Under the pieces are notes generated by a model that worked only from the letters and a program-made list of their open reading frames with translations, did no database searches and was not told where the DNA came from. Shown here piece by piece: positions 1 through 4,959 of a stretch of DNA of 5,362 nucleotides. Source of the DNA: Pseudomonadota bacterium. GTDB lineage: Bacteria; Pseudomonadota; Alphaproteobacteria; Reyranellales; Reyranellaceae. The position numbers and the translations under genes were made by a program. Numbering within the stretch: position 1 is the stretch's first letter; every line of letters begins with the position of its first letter. The DNA lies in assembly GCA_023416135.1 (NCBI GenBank), contig JAEZIF010000492.1:1-5362 (forward strand). The letters are read 5' to 3'.

Positions 1-209
1 TCCTTGAAGCGCATGCCGGTCTCGGCCTCGATCCGGTCGGCGATCTCGGCATTCGACAAGCGGCCGGCCAACCGGGTGAGGATGCCTGCGCATCGCTGAT
101 CCCACAGCGGCCGGCGGACAGGCCGCCCCGCCTCACGCAGGATGAAACACGGAAGCGCGCCAGGAACGAGCGGGGCTGCAAGCAGTGCGGGAAAGACGGC
201 GTTCGACAT
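1..209 (-). CDS. Partial small protein with possible helix-turn-helix, divergent from phage-type repressor
   Basis: The reading frame starts at ATG 209-207 and runs off the left edge after about 69 codons, so its C-terminus is not visible. An AAGGTG Shine-Dalgarno match (complement of 216-221) lies 6 bases before the ATG. Third codon positions are strongly G/C, as in the neighbouring genes. The visible part has a hydrophobic, Pro/Ala-rich N-terminus, then residues around 50-68 (SNAEIADRIEAETGMRF) that look like the first helices of a helix-turn-helix. It diverges from the S24 repressor and shares its operator region, which is where a prophage cro-like or early gene usually sits. That role is inferred from position only. 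No family is recognised with confidence. Confidence 0.6.
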   Translation of the reverse strand, partial: MSNAVFPALLAAPLVPGALPCFILREAGRPVRRPLWDQRCAGILTRLAGRLSNAEIADRIEAETGMRFK

Positions 210-219
210 GCCGGGCACC

Positions 220-249
220 TTGACGTGACGAAAGTCATCTGTCAATAAT
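220..249 (+). promoter_or_regulatory. Candidate sigma70-type promoter of the repressor gene
   Basis: TTGACG (220-225, 5 of 6 to the -35 consensus) and AATAAT (244-249, 5 of 6 to the -10 consensus) are separated by 18 bases. Transcription would start near 256, giving a leader of about 40 bases before ATG 297. The -10 box lies entirely inside the palindrome at 242-261, so a protein bound there would block polymerase. This is a by-eye consensus match. Confidence 0.55.
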
Positions 250-261
250 CATGGTTATTGA
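242..261. promoter_or_regulatory. Palindromic operator between divergent genes
   Basis: The 20-bp sequence reads TCAATAATCA then TGGTTATTGA. It equals its own reverse complement at 18 of 20 positions, with perfect 7-base outer arms (TCAATAA/TTATTGA) and a central CATG. It covers the -10 of the repressor promoter. On the other strand it covers most of a TTGACA hexamer (complement of 240-245) that could serve the leftward gene, although no good -10 was found for that promoter. Size, symmetry and position fit a dimeric XRE repressor site giving autoregulation and control of the divergent gene. Which protein binds is inferred. Confidence 0.7.
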
Positions 262-296
262 GATATGACAGCGGTGCAATCATCGGCGGGGCTACC

Positions 297-1016
297 ATGT
301 CGACACTGGGCGAACGGGTCAAGGAAGAGCGCAAGAACAAAGGCTGGTCGCAGGCCGAACTGGCGCGGCGCGTGTCACGTGCCGGGTATTCGATCACGCA
401 AGGCGGCATCGCCCAGATCGAGCGACGCGGCGACACCGAGCCGAAATCGATCGTGCAGCTGGCGACCGCGCTCGGCGTGTCCATCGCCTGGCTGCAGAGC
501 AACCGAGGGGACAGGAACGCCGGCATCATCAGCGGCATCGACGGCGATCAGCTCAGCATGCTGCCGGGCGGGCGTCGCGGGCGCGGCGCGGCGGGCGCCG
601 GCGCGCCGACCGGCCCGCGCCAGCAGCTCCAGGTCTTCGCGTCGGCCCAGGGCGGCAGCGAAGGCGCCATGGTGCTCAGCAACGAACCGGTATCATGGCT
701 GCCGCGCGACCCGCGACTGGAGGGCGTGCCCGAAGCCTATGGCTGCTTCGTGTCCGGAGAGTCGATGGAGCCGGCCTATGAACGCGGCAACATCATGCTG
801 GTCAATCCATCGGCACAACCGGAACCCGGCGACGACGTCGTCTTCATGCGAGAGGAAAAGGACGGGCAGCGCTACGTGCTGGTCAAGCGCCTGGTGAAGG
901 TGAACGCGCATAACTGGACGGTAAAGCAGTACAATCCGCCCAAGACCTTCACACTGTCGCGCAACGAGTCGGCCAAGGCGCACGTGGTGATCGGCAAATA
1001 CAACAAGGCGGGATGA
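297..1016 (+). CDS. XRE-family / S24 peptidase-domain phage-type repressor
   Basis: A 239-residue LexA/CI-like transcriptional repressor. Residues 1-66 form an XRE helix-turn-helix (TLGERVKEERKNKGWSQAEL onward, with a recognition-helix region near ITQGGIAQIERR). Residues about 70-112 are a Gly/Ala/Arg-rich linker. Residues about 113-239 form the S24 peptidase fold, with the serine in SGESM (S156) and the lysine in VLVKRLVK (K197). In this family the Ser-Lys dyad performs RecA-stimulated self-cleavage. Here the usual Ala-Gly or Cys-Gly scissile pair is not seen at the expected distance before the serine; the sequence there is SAQGG. ATG 297 is chosen because GGCGGGG (285-291) lies 5 bases upstream and the XRE domain begins at once. 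The frame also opens at TTG 258, but that lies in the operator. A palindrome upstream suggests autoregulation. Prophage or integrative-element immunity is the likely role. Confidence 0.9.
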   Translation: MSTLGERVKEERKNKGWSQAELARRVSRAGYSITQGGIAQIERRGDTEPKSIVQLATALGVSIAWLQSNRGDRNAGIISGIDGDQLSMLPGGRRGRGAAGAGAPTGPRQQLQVFASAQGGSEGAMVLSNEPVSWLPRDPRLEGVPEAYGCFVSGESMEPAYERGNIMLVNPSAQPEPGDDVVFMREEKDGQRYVLVKRLVKVNAHNWTVKQYNPPKTFTLSRNESAKAHVVIGKYNKAG

Positions 1017-1018
1017 GA

Positions 1019-1041
1019 CGGACGGCGCTTGCCGCCGTCCG
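1019..1041 (+). terminator. GC-rich hairpin after the repressor gene
   Basis: CGGACGGCG (1019-1027) pairs perfectly with CGCCGTCCG (1033-1041) across a 5-base CTTGC loop. It begins 3 bases after the repressor stop codon. No good U-tract follows, only CCTTAG, so it may be an imperfect intrinsic terminator or an RNA-end protector. It also separates the repressor from the convergent zinc-ribbon gene ending at 1084. Confidence 0.55.
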
Positions 1042-1083
1042 CCTTAGAAAAGGTCCAAGCCAAGGGGCTGCACCGCAGCCCCG

Positions 1084-1671
1084 TCAGTCAGCAAGTCCAG
1101 CCGGCCGGAGAGCCGGCGAACAGTGCCCGTTGTCCGCCCCCGATCTCGATCTCGACCGGGGCGACTGACGGCGTTCTTTCGCCGACGCCCGACGCAGATT
1201 TTTGGCCGCCCCGCCGATGCGAAGCATCATCGATGCGGCGGTCTTGAACGACACGTTCAGGATGCGCGACAGGTGATGCGCCCGCATCGGCCTGGTGCCG
1301 CCTTGCGTCAGATACATCGCCTGCAGCCACTTGTGGGCCGGCACGTGGCTTGCGCTCATGAACGTGCCGTGCAGGCCCGAGAAGGTCTTGCGGCAGCCGT
1401 AGCACTTGTAGATGCCCAGCCGGGTCGACGCGCCGTTCAGCTTGCCGACCTTGGCGCTGCTCCGGCAGCGCGGGCAACACACGCCGTCAGGCCACAGCAC
1501 ACGCTCGAGGTAACGATGGGCGCTGAGCTCGTCCGCGAACATCGCCATGGCTTTGCGAGCCTGGCGACACAGCGCCGGCTCCGCACGCTCCGGAGTTTCG
1601 CGGGCCCGTACAGCGGCAATGGTCGCGGAACGGGCGGGACGCGCCATTTGGCGTGCGAGAGTGGTGGTCAT
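1084..1671 (-). CDS. Solo IS1595-type zinc-ribbon/HTH protein, no transposase catalytic domain (copy A)
   Basis: A 195-residue protein. Residues 1-43 are a basic, low-complexity lead. Residues 44-160 match the N-terminal DNA-binding part of IS1595/ISXO2-type transposases: MFADELSAHRYLE, a zinc ribbon with C66-x2-C69 and C90-x2-C93, the HVPAHKWLQAMYL helix, and a helix-turn-helix ending in KTAASMMLRI. In full-length relatives a DDE (ISXO2-like) nuclease domain follows. Here a 35-residue Arg/Ser-rich tail follows instead, then a stop only 68 bases from the repressor gene, so the nuclease cannot be present. ATG 1671 is supported by AGGAG (complement of 1681-1685) 9 bases upstream. An internal ATG at 1542 would give just the conserved domain. 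It is by eye about three-quarters identical to copy B over 115 residues. It could be a domesticated DNA-binding protein or a remnant. Confidence 0.75.
   Translation of the reverse strand: MTTTLARQMARPARSATIAAVRARETPERAEPALCRQARKAMAMFADELSAHRYLERVLWPDGVCCPRCRSSAKVGKLNGASTRLGIYKCYGCRKTFSGLHGTFMSASHVPAHKWLQAMYLTQGGTRPMRAHHLSRILNVSFKTAASMMLRIGGAAKNLRRASAKERRQSPRSRSRSGADNGHCSPALRPAGLAD
1204..1542 (-). repeat. Left arm of imperfect inverted repeat (zinc-ribbon domain, copy A)
   Basis: This 339-base stretch, read on the minus strand, matches 2504-2839 on the plus strand along its whole length, with an estimated 80% base identity and one codon of length difference. The match fades on both sides, at the MFADEL start and just after RIGGAA. 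What is duplicated is therefore the DNA-binding domain, not a complete insertion sequence with terminal repeats. Confidence 0.7.
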
Positions 1672-1698
1672 CGCGGCGAACTCCTGAAGAGGGGATTC

Positions 1699-1929
1699 AT
1701 GGAGACGAGCATCCCCGCTCCCGCGACTCTTGCGGCCGCCAGGTCGACGAACGATGCCGATGAAAGTGTCGGGGCGACGGCGTTGCCGCGCGACCCTCAG
1801 GTCAAGCGCTGGCCGTCGGGCGGCTTGAAGCTGCCAAGCCGGCAGCTACGCGTGCCGACGCGCGATGTCTCCTTGTCCGAATTGAAGGAGTTCCACTGTC
1901 GTGCCGAAGCACTGCGCTTCGTCGCATGA
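1699..1929 (+). CDS. Small hypothetical protein (76 aa) between the two zinc-ribbon genes
   Basis: The protein runs from ATG 1699 to TGA 1927-1929. GAGGGG (1689-1694) lies 4 bases before the ATG. Third codon positions are mostly G/C, as in real genes nearby. The sequence shows a Pro/Ala-rich start, a middle with KRWPSGGLKLPSRQL, and an end with SLSELKEFHCRAEALRFVA. There is no signal peptide, membrane segment or recognised domain. Its start codon lies only 27 bp from the start of divergent copy A, and the two Shine-Dalgarno regions lie back to back, so neither gene has room for a standard promoter between them. The frame also continues upstream, antisense to copy A; that part is ignored as a shadow. 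No function is proposed. Confidence 0.45.
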   Translation: METSIPAPATLAAARSTNDADESVGATALPRDPQVKRWPSGGLKLPSRQLRVPTRDVSLSELKEFHCRAEALRFVA

Positions 1930-2262
1930 CTGCGGCACCGGTTCACGTCGTCCTTCATCAACCACAACCCATAGTTACAGCGCCTGCCGTACGCGCGAGC
2001 GGTACCCCTACCGCCGACTGGCGACGCTCCACACACAACGCGCAGATAGATAGTGCCTATTTTTTCCACAAGCTGGGATATCGCTGTGACCATGCCCGCC
2101 GACCCAGGGTTGACTCCCCTGACGGTGAAATCTGATCGAGAAGGTCGAAAAACTCATCCCGGCGCCCGGGTCGATAATTGAAGTGAAATCAACGAGTTAT
2201 ACAACGCGGCTCGATCGGATGTATTCGCGCTTCGACTGCGCACGGAAAATTGTATCGGGTAT

Positions 2263-2289
2263 GTGACTTTTAATCTTTGCGCATAAAAT
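2263..2289 (+). promoter_or_regulatory. Possible promoter upstream of copy B
   Basis: GTGACT (2263-2268, 4 of 6) and TAAAAT (2284-2289, 5 of 6) are separated by 15 bases, shorter than ideal, in the most A+T-rich part of the region. Transcription would start near 2296, about 25 bases before the inverted repeat at 2322-2342. The -35 match and spacing are weak. Confidence 0.3.
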
Positions 2290-2321
2290 GCAAGTTACTA
2301 TATGCAGCTCCGGTGTGGTCT

Positions 2322-2342
2322 TGTGAATGTGGGGCATTCACA
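2322..2342. repeat. Perfect 8-bp inverted repeat in the leader of copy B
   Basis: TGTGAATG (2322-2329) and CATTCACA (2335-2342) are exact reverse complements around TGGGG. As DNA it could be a dimer-binding operator just downstream of the candidate promoter. As RNA it would be a stem-loop about 120 bases before the preferred start. It also contains the alternative ATG at 2327, which would be buried in the stem; this argues for the later start at 2462. Confidence 0.45.
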
Positions 2343-2461
2343 GGGTTGAAGAGGCTGACGACTGCGATCGATGGCACGGGTGCCGGCGGAACCCGTGGGA
2401 GCGGACGCATCGTCGAAGTCCGGGCTCGAGGGGTCGAGCGGCGTCATGGGAAGGGGTCGTC

Positions 2462-2938
2462 ATGGGTCAGGGATTGGATCGCGGCGTTCGCGAAGCGCTG
2501 GGCATGTTCGCGGACGAGCTCAGCGCGCATCGATACATCGAGCGTCTGCTGTGGCCTGAAGGGGTGCGCTGCCCACGCTGCAGCAGCGCCAGGGTCGGCA
2601 AGCTGGACGGCGGGTCGACGCGCCTGGGCACCTACAAATGCTACGGCTGCCGCAAGGCGTTCTCGCTTCTCCATGGCACGGTGATGAGCTCGAGCCACGT
2701 TCCGGTTCACAAGTGGCTGCAGGCGATCTACCTGACGGAAGGCGGCACCAAGCCGATGCGGCCGCATCACCTGCATCGGATCCTGAACGTGTCCTCCAAG
2801 ACGGCATCCTCGATGATCCGTCGGATCGGCGAGGCGGCCGAGAGTCTGCGGTCGGCTTCGACAGAGGGGGAGACGCCGTCACGCGTCCCGCCGCCGCTCC
2901 CCGGCACCGCTTCTTCTGCCGCAATGAACATGAACTGA
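2462..2938 (+). CDS. Solo IS1595-type zinc-ribbon/HTH protein, no transposase catalytic domain (copy B)
   Basis: A 158-residue protein. Residues 15-130 are the IS1595-type DNA-binding region: MFADELSAHRYIE, zinc ribbon C37-x2-C40 and C60-x2-C63, the HVPVHKWLQAIYL helix, and a helix-turn-helix around LHRILNVSSKTASSMI. A tail of about 28 residues rich in Pro, Ser and Ala ends the protein, unrelated to the copy A tail. The DDE nuclease domain of true IS1595-family transposases is absent, and the next gene begins about 95 bases later. ATG 2462 is preferred because AAGGGG (2451-2456) lies 5 bases upstream and the domain starts soon after. ATG 2327 is in frame and would add 45 residues of Arg-rich sequence without family resemblance. 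It is divergent to copy A. Retained cysteines and an open frame argue against simple decay; a regulatory role is inference. Confidence 0.75.
   Translation: MGQGLDRGVREALGMFADELSAHRYIERLLWPEGVRCPRCSSARVGKLDGGSTRLGTYKCYGCRKAFSLLHGTVMSSSHVPVHKWLQAIYLTEGGTKPMRPHHLHRILNVSSKTASSMIRRIGEAAESLRSASTEGETPSRVPPPLPGTASSAAMNMN
2504..2839 (+). repeat. Right arm of imperfect inverted repeat (zinc-ribbon domain, copy B)
   Basis: This is the counterpart of 1204-1542 in opposite orientation, 336 bases with one codon fewer. The arms are about 960 bases apart. Many of the differences fall at third codon positions or are conservative substitutions (L/I, D/E, K/R, Q/E), as expected if both copies stayed under protein-level selection after diverging. 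Confidence 0.7.
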
Positions 2939-2973
2939 GACGACGAGCGCCGCACCGCGGTTGCAGAGACGCT

Positions 2974-2999
2974 GGAACCCTCCTCGCCGGGTTGACGTT
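2974..2999 (+). promoter_or_regulatory. Candidate EcfG-type general stress response promoter
   Basis: GGAAC (2974-2978) and CGTT (2996-2999) are separated by exactly 17 bases. This fits the alphaproteobacterial EcfG sigma-factor consensus, GGAAC-N16/17-CGTT. It lies about 35 bases before the start of the small membrane protein gene, correctly oriented, in a short gap with no other gene. A weaker sigma70-like pair (TTGACG 2992-2997, TCCAAT 3014-3019) overlaps it. Confidence 0.6.
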
Positions 3000-3033
3000 G
3001 CGAAGCCAAGCAATCCAATCCCGAGGAGGCCCA

Positions 3034-3204
3034 ATGCTCACCGTTCTTCTCATCGTCCTGTTGATCATCGTGCTTGGCGGCGGCGGTGGCTACTACGGCT
3101 ATCGTACCTACGGCGGGCCTGGACTGGGTGGCGCTCTCGGCCTGGTGCTCGTCGTCCTGCTGGTTGTCTGGCTCGCCGGTGGACTGACAGTCCACCCGGT
3201 CTGA
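3034..3204 (+). CDS. Small two-segment membrane protein, DUF3309-like
   Basis: A 56-residue protein from ATG 3034 to TGA 3202-3204, with a strong GAGGAGG ribosome-binding site (3023-3029) 4 bases upstream. Residues 1-14 (MLTVLLIVLLIIVL) form a first hydrophobic segment. A Gly/Tyr-rich turn follows (GGGGGYYGYRTYGGPGLGG), then a second hydrophobic segment at about residues 32-51. Length, layout and the GLGLVL-type second helix recall the DUF3309 family of short uncharacterised membrane proteins; this assignment is by eye. It probably sits in the inner membrane as a hairpin. The candidate EcfG promoter just upstream suggests induction in general stress or stationary phase. Biochemical function is unknown. 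Confidence 0.75.
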   Translation: MLTVLLIVLLIIVLGGGGGYYGYRTYGGPGLGGALGLVLVVLLVVWLAGGLTVHPV

Positions 3205-3533
3205 CAGGCGGCATCACCCGCCCCTCGCCCCTGCCGCAGTGCGGCAGCGTCGAGTTCGACCTCGGAATCGCCATGGGACTTGCCTGACCTGCAAAGGTGG
3301 CGATTCTCCGAATGCATCCCCAGCCCTGTGCTGACAGTGGTGGAGACCAGCGGGAGCCAAGCCGGTGCGATTAGCTCGCCACCGCGGGGCAACCAGGGTC
3401 AGCGGCGAGGACTGGATTTGAGATCGCTGTCGTATTCGGTCAGGCCAGGGGTTGCAGCCCGGCCAGTCCTCTACGTTCCATCGGCCAACCCACTCCACCG
3501 TGTCGGCGCGCGCCGCGAAAAGGATCGCACGGC
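3205..3533. other. Gene-free stretch before the response regulator
   Basis: No supported gene on either strand. It contains a perfect 17-base palindrome CTGCCGCAGTGCGGCAG (3231-3247) shortly after the membrane-protein gene, which could form a GC hairpin with a 3-base loop but has no U-tract. A small GTCGA/TCGAC repeat follows (3249-3260). A 9-bp inverted repeat occurs at 3407-3415 and 3463-3471. No convincing promoter for the response-regulator gene was found. Confidence 0.45.
3407..3471. repeat. 9-bp inverted repeat closing a 47-base loop
   Basis: GAGGACTGG (3407-3415) and CCAGTCCTC (3463-3471) are perfect reverse complements. The enclosed 47 bases contain a further small GGG/CCC pairing near 3448-3460. 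The structure ends 62 bases before the GTG of the response regulator and could be part of its leader. An arm this short at this distance may occur by chance. Confidence 0.3.
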
Positions 3534-4256
3534 GTGCCCGACGTAGCCCTGGTGGATGACGACGACCTCTATCGTGAAGTCCTCTCCGCGGATCTGGCCG
3601 ACCGGGGGTTCTCCGTGTCGTCATTTGCCGATGGCGCTACCTTCCTCGAGGCCTTGAACAACGGCCTGGAAGCCCGCGTAGCCTTGCTCGACTGGGTCCT
3701 GCCGGAGATGTCAGGCTTCGCCCTCCTGGGCGCCCTGAGAGAGCGGGAGATCGAGCTGCCGGTCGTCTTCCTGACCGGATACTCCCTGGCCGAGCGGGAG
3801 TTGCAGGCGTTCGATCACGGCGCCGTCGATTTCGTCGACAAGGCGCGCGGCACGGACGTGCTGGCGCACCGGCTGCGGCTCATCATCGAAAGCCAGCGCC
3901 GGCGCCCTGGCGCCGGCGAGACGGCGGCGGAGGCCGAGCGTCATGGCGACCTCGTGCTGCATCTGAAGACGTCGCGCGCCCTGTGGTGCGACCACGACGT
4001 CGGCCTGACCATCACCGAGTACAAGGTCGTGACGCTGCTGGTGTCGCACAAAGGCAGGCTGCAAAGTTATCGCGCCCTCTACGATGCGGCGCACTATGCC
4101 GGCTTCGTCGCGGGCAGCGGCGAGCACGGCTACACCACGAACGTCCGGTCGCTGGTGAAGCGAATTCGGAAGAAATTCCTGGCGATCGACCCCGGCTTCT
4201 CGCGCATCAAGAACGAGCAGGGTGTCGGCTACCTATGGCTCGACCCGCCATCCTGA
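3534..4256 (+). CDS. OmpR-family response regulator (ChvI-like), orphan in this window
   Basis: A 240-residue cytoplasmic two-component regulator. Residues 1-120 are a receiver domain: acidic pocket in LVDDDD (D8-D11), phospho-acceptor aspartate D53 in LLDWVLPEMSG, conserved T81 in FLTG, and K103 in FVDKARG (the usual Pro after Lys is replaced by Ala). A short linker (121-138) follows. Residues about 139-236 are an OmpR/PhoB winged helix: LTITEYKVVTLLV, then the helix TTNVRSLVKRIRKKF, and the wing IKNEQGVGYLW. Length is normal for the family. The start is GTG 3534, with AAGGA (3520-3524) 9 bases upstream, and the receiver begins directly. No histidine kinase lies beside it, so the partner is elsewhere or outside the window. 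ChvI-like proteins control envelope and acid responses; the resemblance is partial and the target is unknown. Confidence 0.9.
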   Translation: MPDVALVDDDDLYREVLSADLADRGFSVSSFADGATFLEALNNGLEARVALLDWVLPEMSGFALLGALREREIELPVVFLTGYSLAERELQAFDHGAVDFVDKARGTDVLAHRLRLIIESQRRRPGAGETAAEAERHGDLVLHLKTSRALWCDHDVGLTITEYKVVTLLVSHKGRLQSYRALYDAAHYAGFVAGSGEHGYTTNVRSLVKRIRKKFLAIDPGFSRIKNEQGVGYLWLDPPS

Positions 4257-4269
4257 CGTGCTGCCCGCG

Positions 4270-4917
4270 TCACCCCGAGTCAAAGGGCAAGCCGATTCCA
4301 GCGAGGCCTTCCGACGGGAGCATCCGGTCGATCGCCGATCGCCAGACATCTTGCGCCATCTCCACGGAAAGGCCGTGGCAATGGCGCATCTGGTCCCAGC
4401 TTTCGAAGCTGGTCAACGCGGCCAAGGCGATCTGCGAGTGGGCCCGATCGAGCTCGGAAAGGCCGGAAAGCTCCGGCGCGTACATCAGCCTGATGGTCTC
4501 GATATTGGCGAGTCGCACCAGCTCGACGCGCGCCCTGAGCCCGGCGACATGATCCTGGGTGGTGATGATGCGCCACAGGGGCAGCCACTTTTCGCAGACG
4601 CGCGCGCGGGTCTCCACGTGGGACTGAATCCGAGTCGACCGATCGCCGTCGAGATGACGCGCCACGGCCTCGGCACGGCCCTGGGCGATCGCATAGTCCG
4701 CCGTTGCAAGGCTGAGCGCATCGAGATCCGAGAAGCGCTCGAAAATGGAGCGCGGGGAGCATCCGGCCCGCTCGGCGATCTCGGCCGACGTCGGCATTAC
4801 CGGCTTGCGGGCGACCAGCTCGAGATAGGCCAGGATGATCGCCTGCCGGGTTCGCTCGCTGCGCAGGCGGCGGCCGTCAATCCTCGAGGGGCCAGAATCG
4901 GCAGTAGCCAGGGTCAT
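4270..4917 (-). CDS. TetR/AcrR-family transcriptional regulator
   Basis: A 215-residue protein if started at ATG 4917. A basic lead (RRLRSERTRQ, residues 16-25) precedes the N-terminal TetR DNA-binding domain at about 22-75, with the helix-turn-helix TSAEIAERAGCSPRSIFERF at 43-62. The remaining residues form the helical, poorly conserved ligand-binding and dimerisation half. Length is typical. The frame also extends to TTG 4956, which would add 13 residues; neither start has a clear ribosome-binding site, and ATG is chosen as the stronger codon. It ends 13 bases from the convergent response-regulator gene, with no obvious terminator between. TetR-family proteins usually repress a nearby gene and respond to a small ligand; neither is identifiable here. 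Confidence 0.85.
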   Translation of the reverse strand: MTLATADSGPSRIDGRRLRSERTRQAIILAYLELVARKPVMPTSAEIAERAGCSPRSIFERFSDLDALSLATADYAIAQGRAEAVARHLDGDRSTRIQSHVETRARVCEKWLPLWRIITTQDHVAGLRARVELVRLANIETIRLMYAPELSGLSELDRAHSQIALAALTSFESWDQMRHCHGLSVEMAQDVWRSAIDRMLPSEGLAGIGLPFDSG

Positions 4918-4959
4918 TCTCGCATGCTCGATCAAGCGCCGCCGCGCACTCTCCAACGC

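Larger units (their letters stand above)
1930..2461. other. Less GC-rich non-coding stretch before copy B
   Basis: I see no convincing gene here. A frame starting at 1926 overlaps the previous stop as ATGA, but its codon use is unlike the neighbours. Features visible are a perfect 6-base stem GCGGTA/TACCGC with CCCC loop (1999-2014), a T6 run (2060-2065), an A+T-richer segment about 2170-2310 with a possible promoter, and an inverted repeat at 2322-2342. The lower GC compared with both flanks marks a regulatory region or the scar of an insertion. Confidence 0.5.

Noticed and set aside
258..296. TTG 258 as start of the repressor
   Set aside because: It lies inside the operator and close to the predicted transcription start, leaving no room for a ribosome-binding site; ATG 297 fits the family start.
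1123..1929. Long plus-strand open frame (268 codons)
   Set aside because: Most of it is antisense to copy A, whose zinc-ribbon homology is clear. Only the part from ATG 1699 was kept as a possible gene.
1926..2135. Plus-strand frame of 69 codons overlapping the previous stop as ATGA
   Set aside because: The overlap suggests coupling, but codon third positions are not G/C-biased like real genes here and no ribosome-binding site or domain is seen.
1084..2938. Complete insertion sequence or composite transposon
   Set aside because: No catalytic domain, no terminal inverted repeats at element edges and no target-site duplication were found; homology stops at the domain boundaries.
3214..3624. 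Minus-strand open frame of 136 codons across the gap before the response regulator
   Set aside because: It is Arg-rich and low-complexity, overlaps the start of the receiver domain, and resembles no family.
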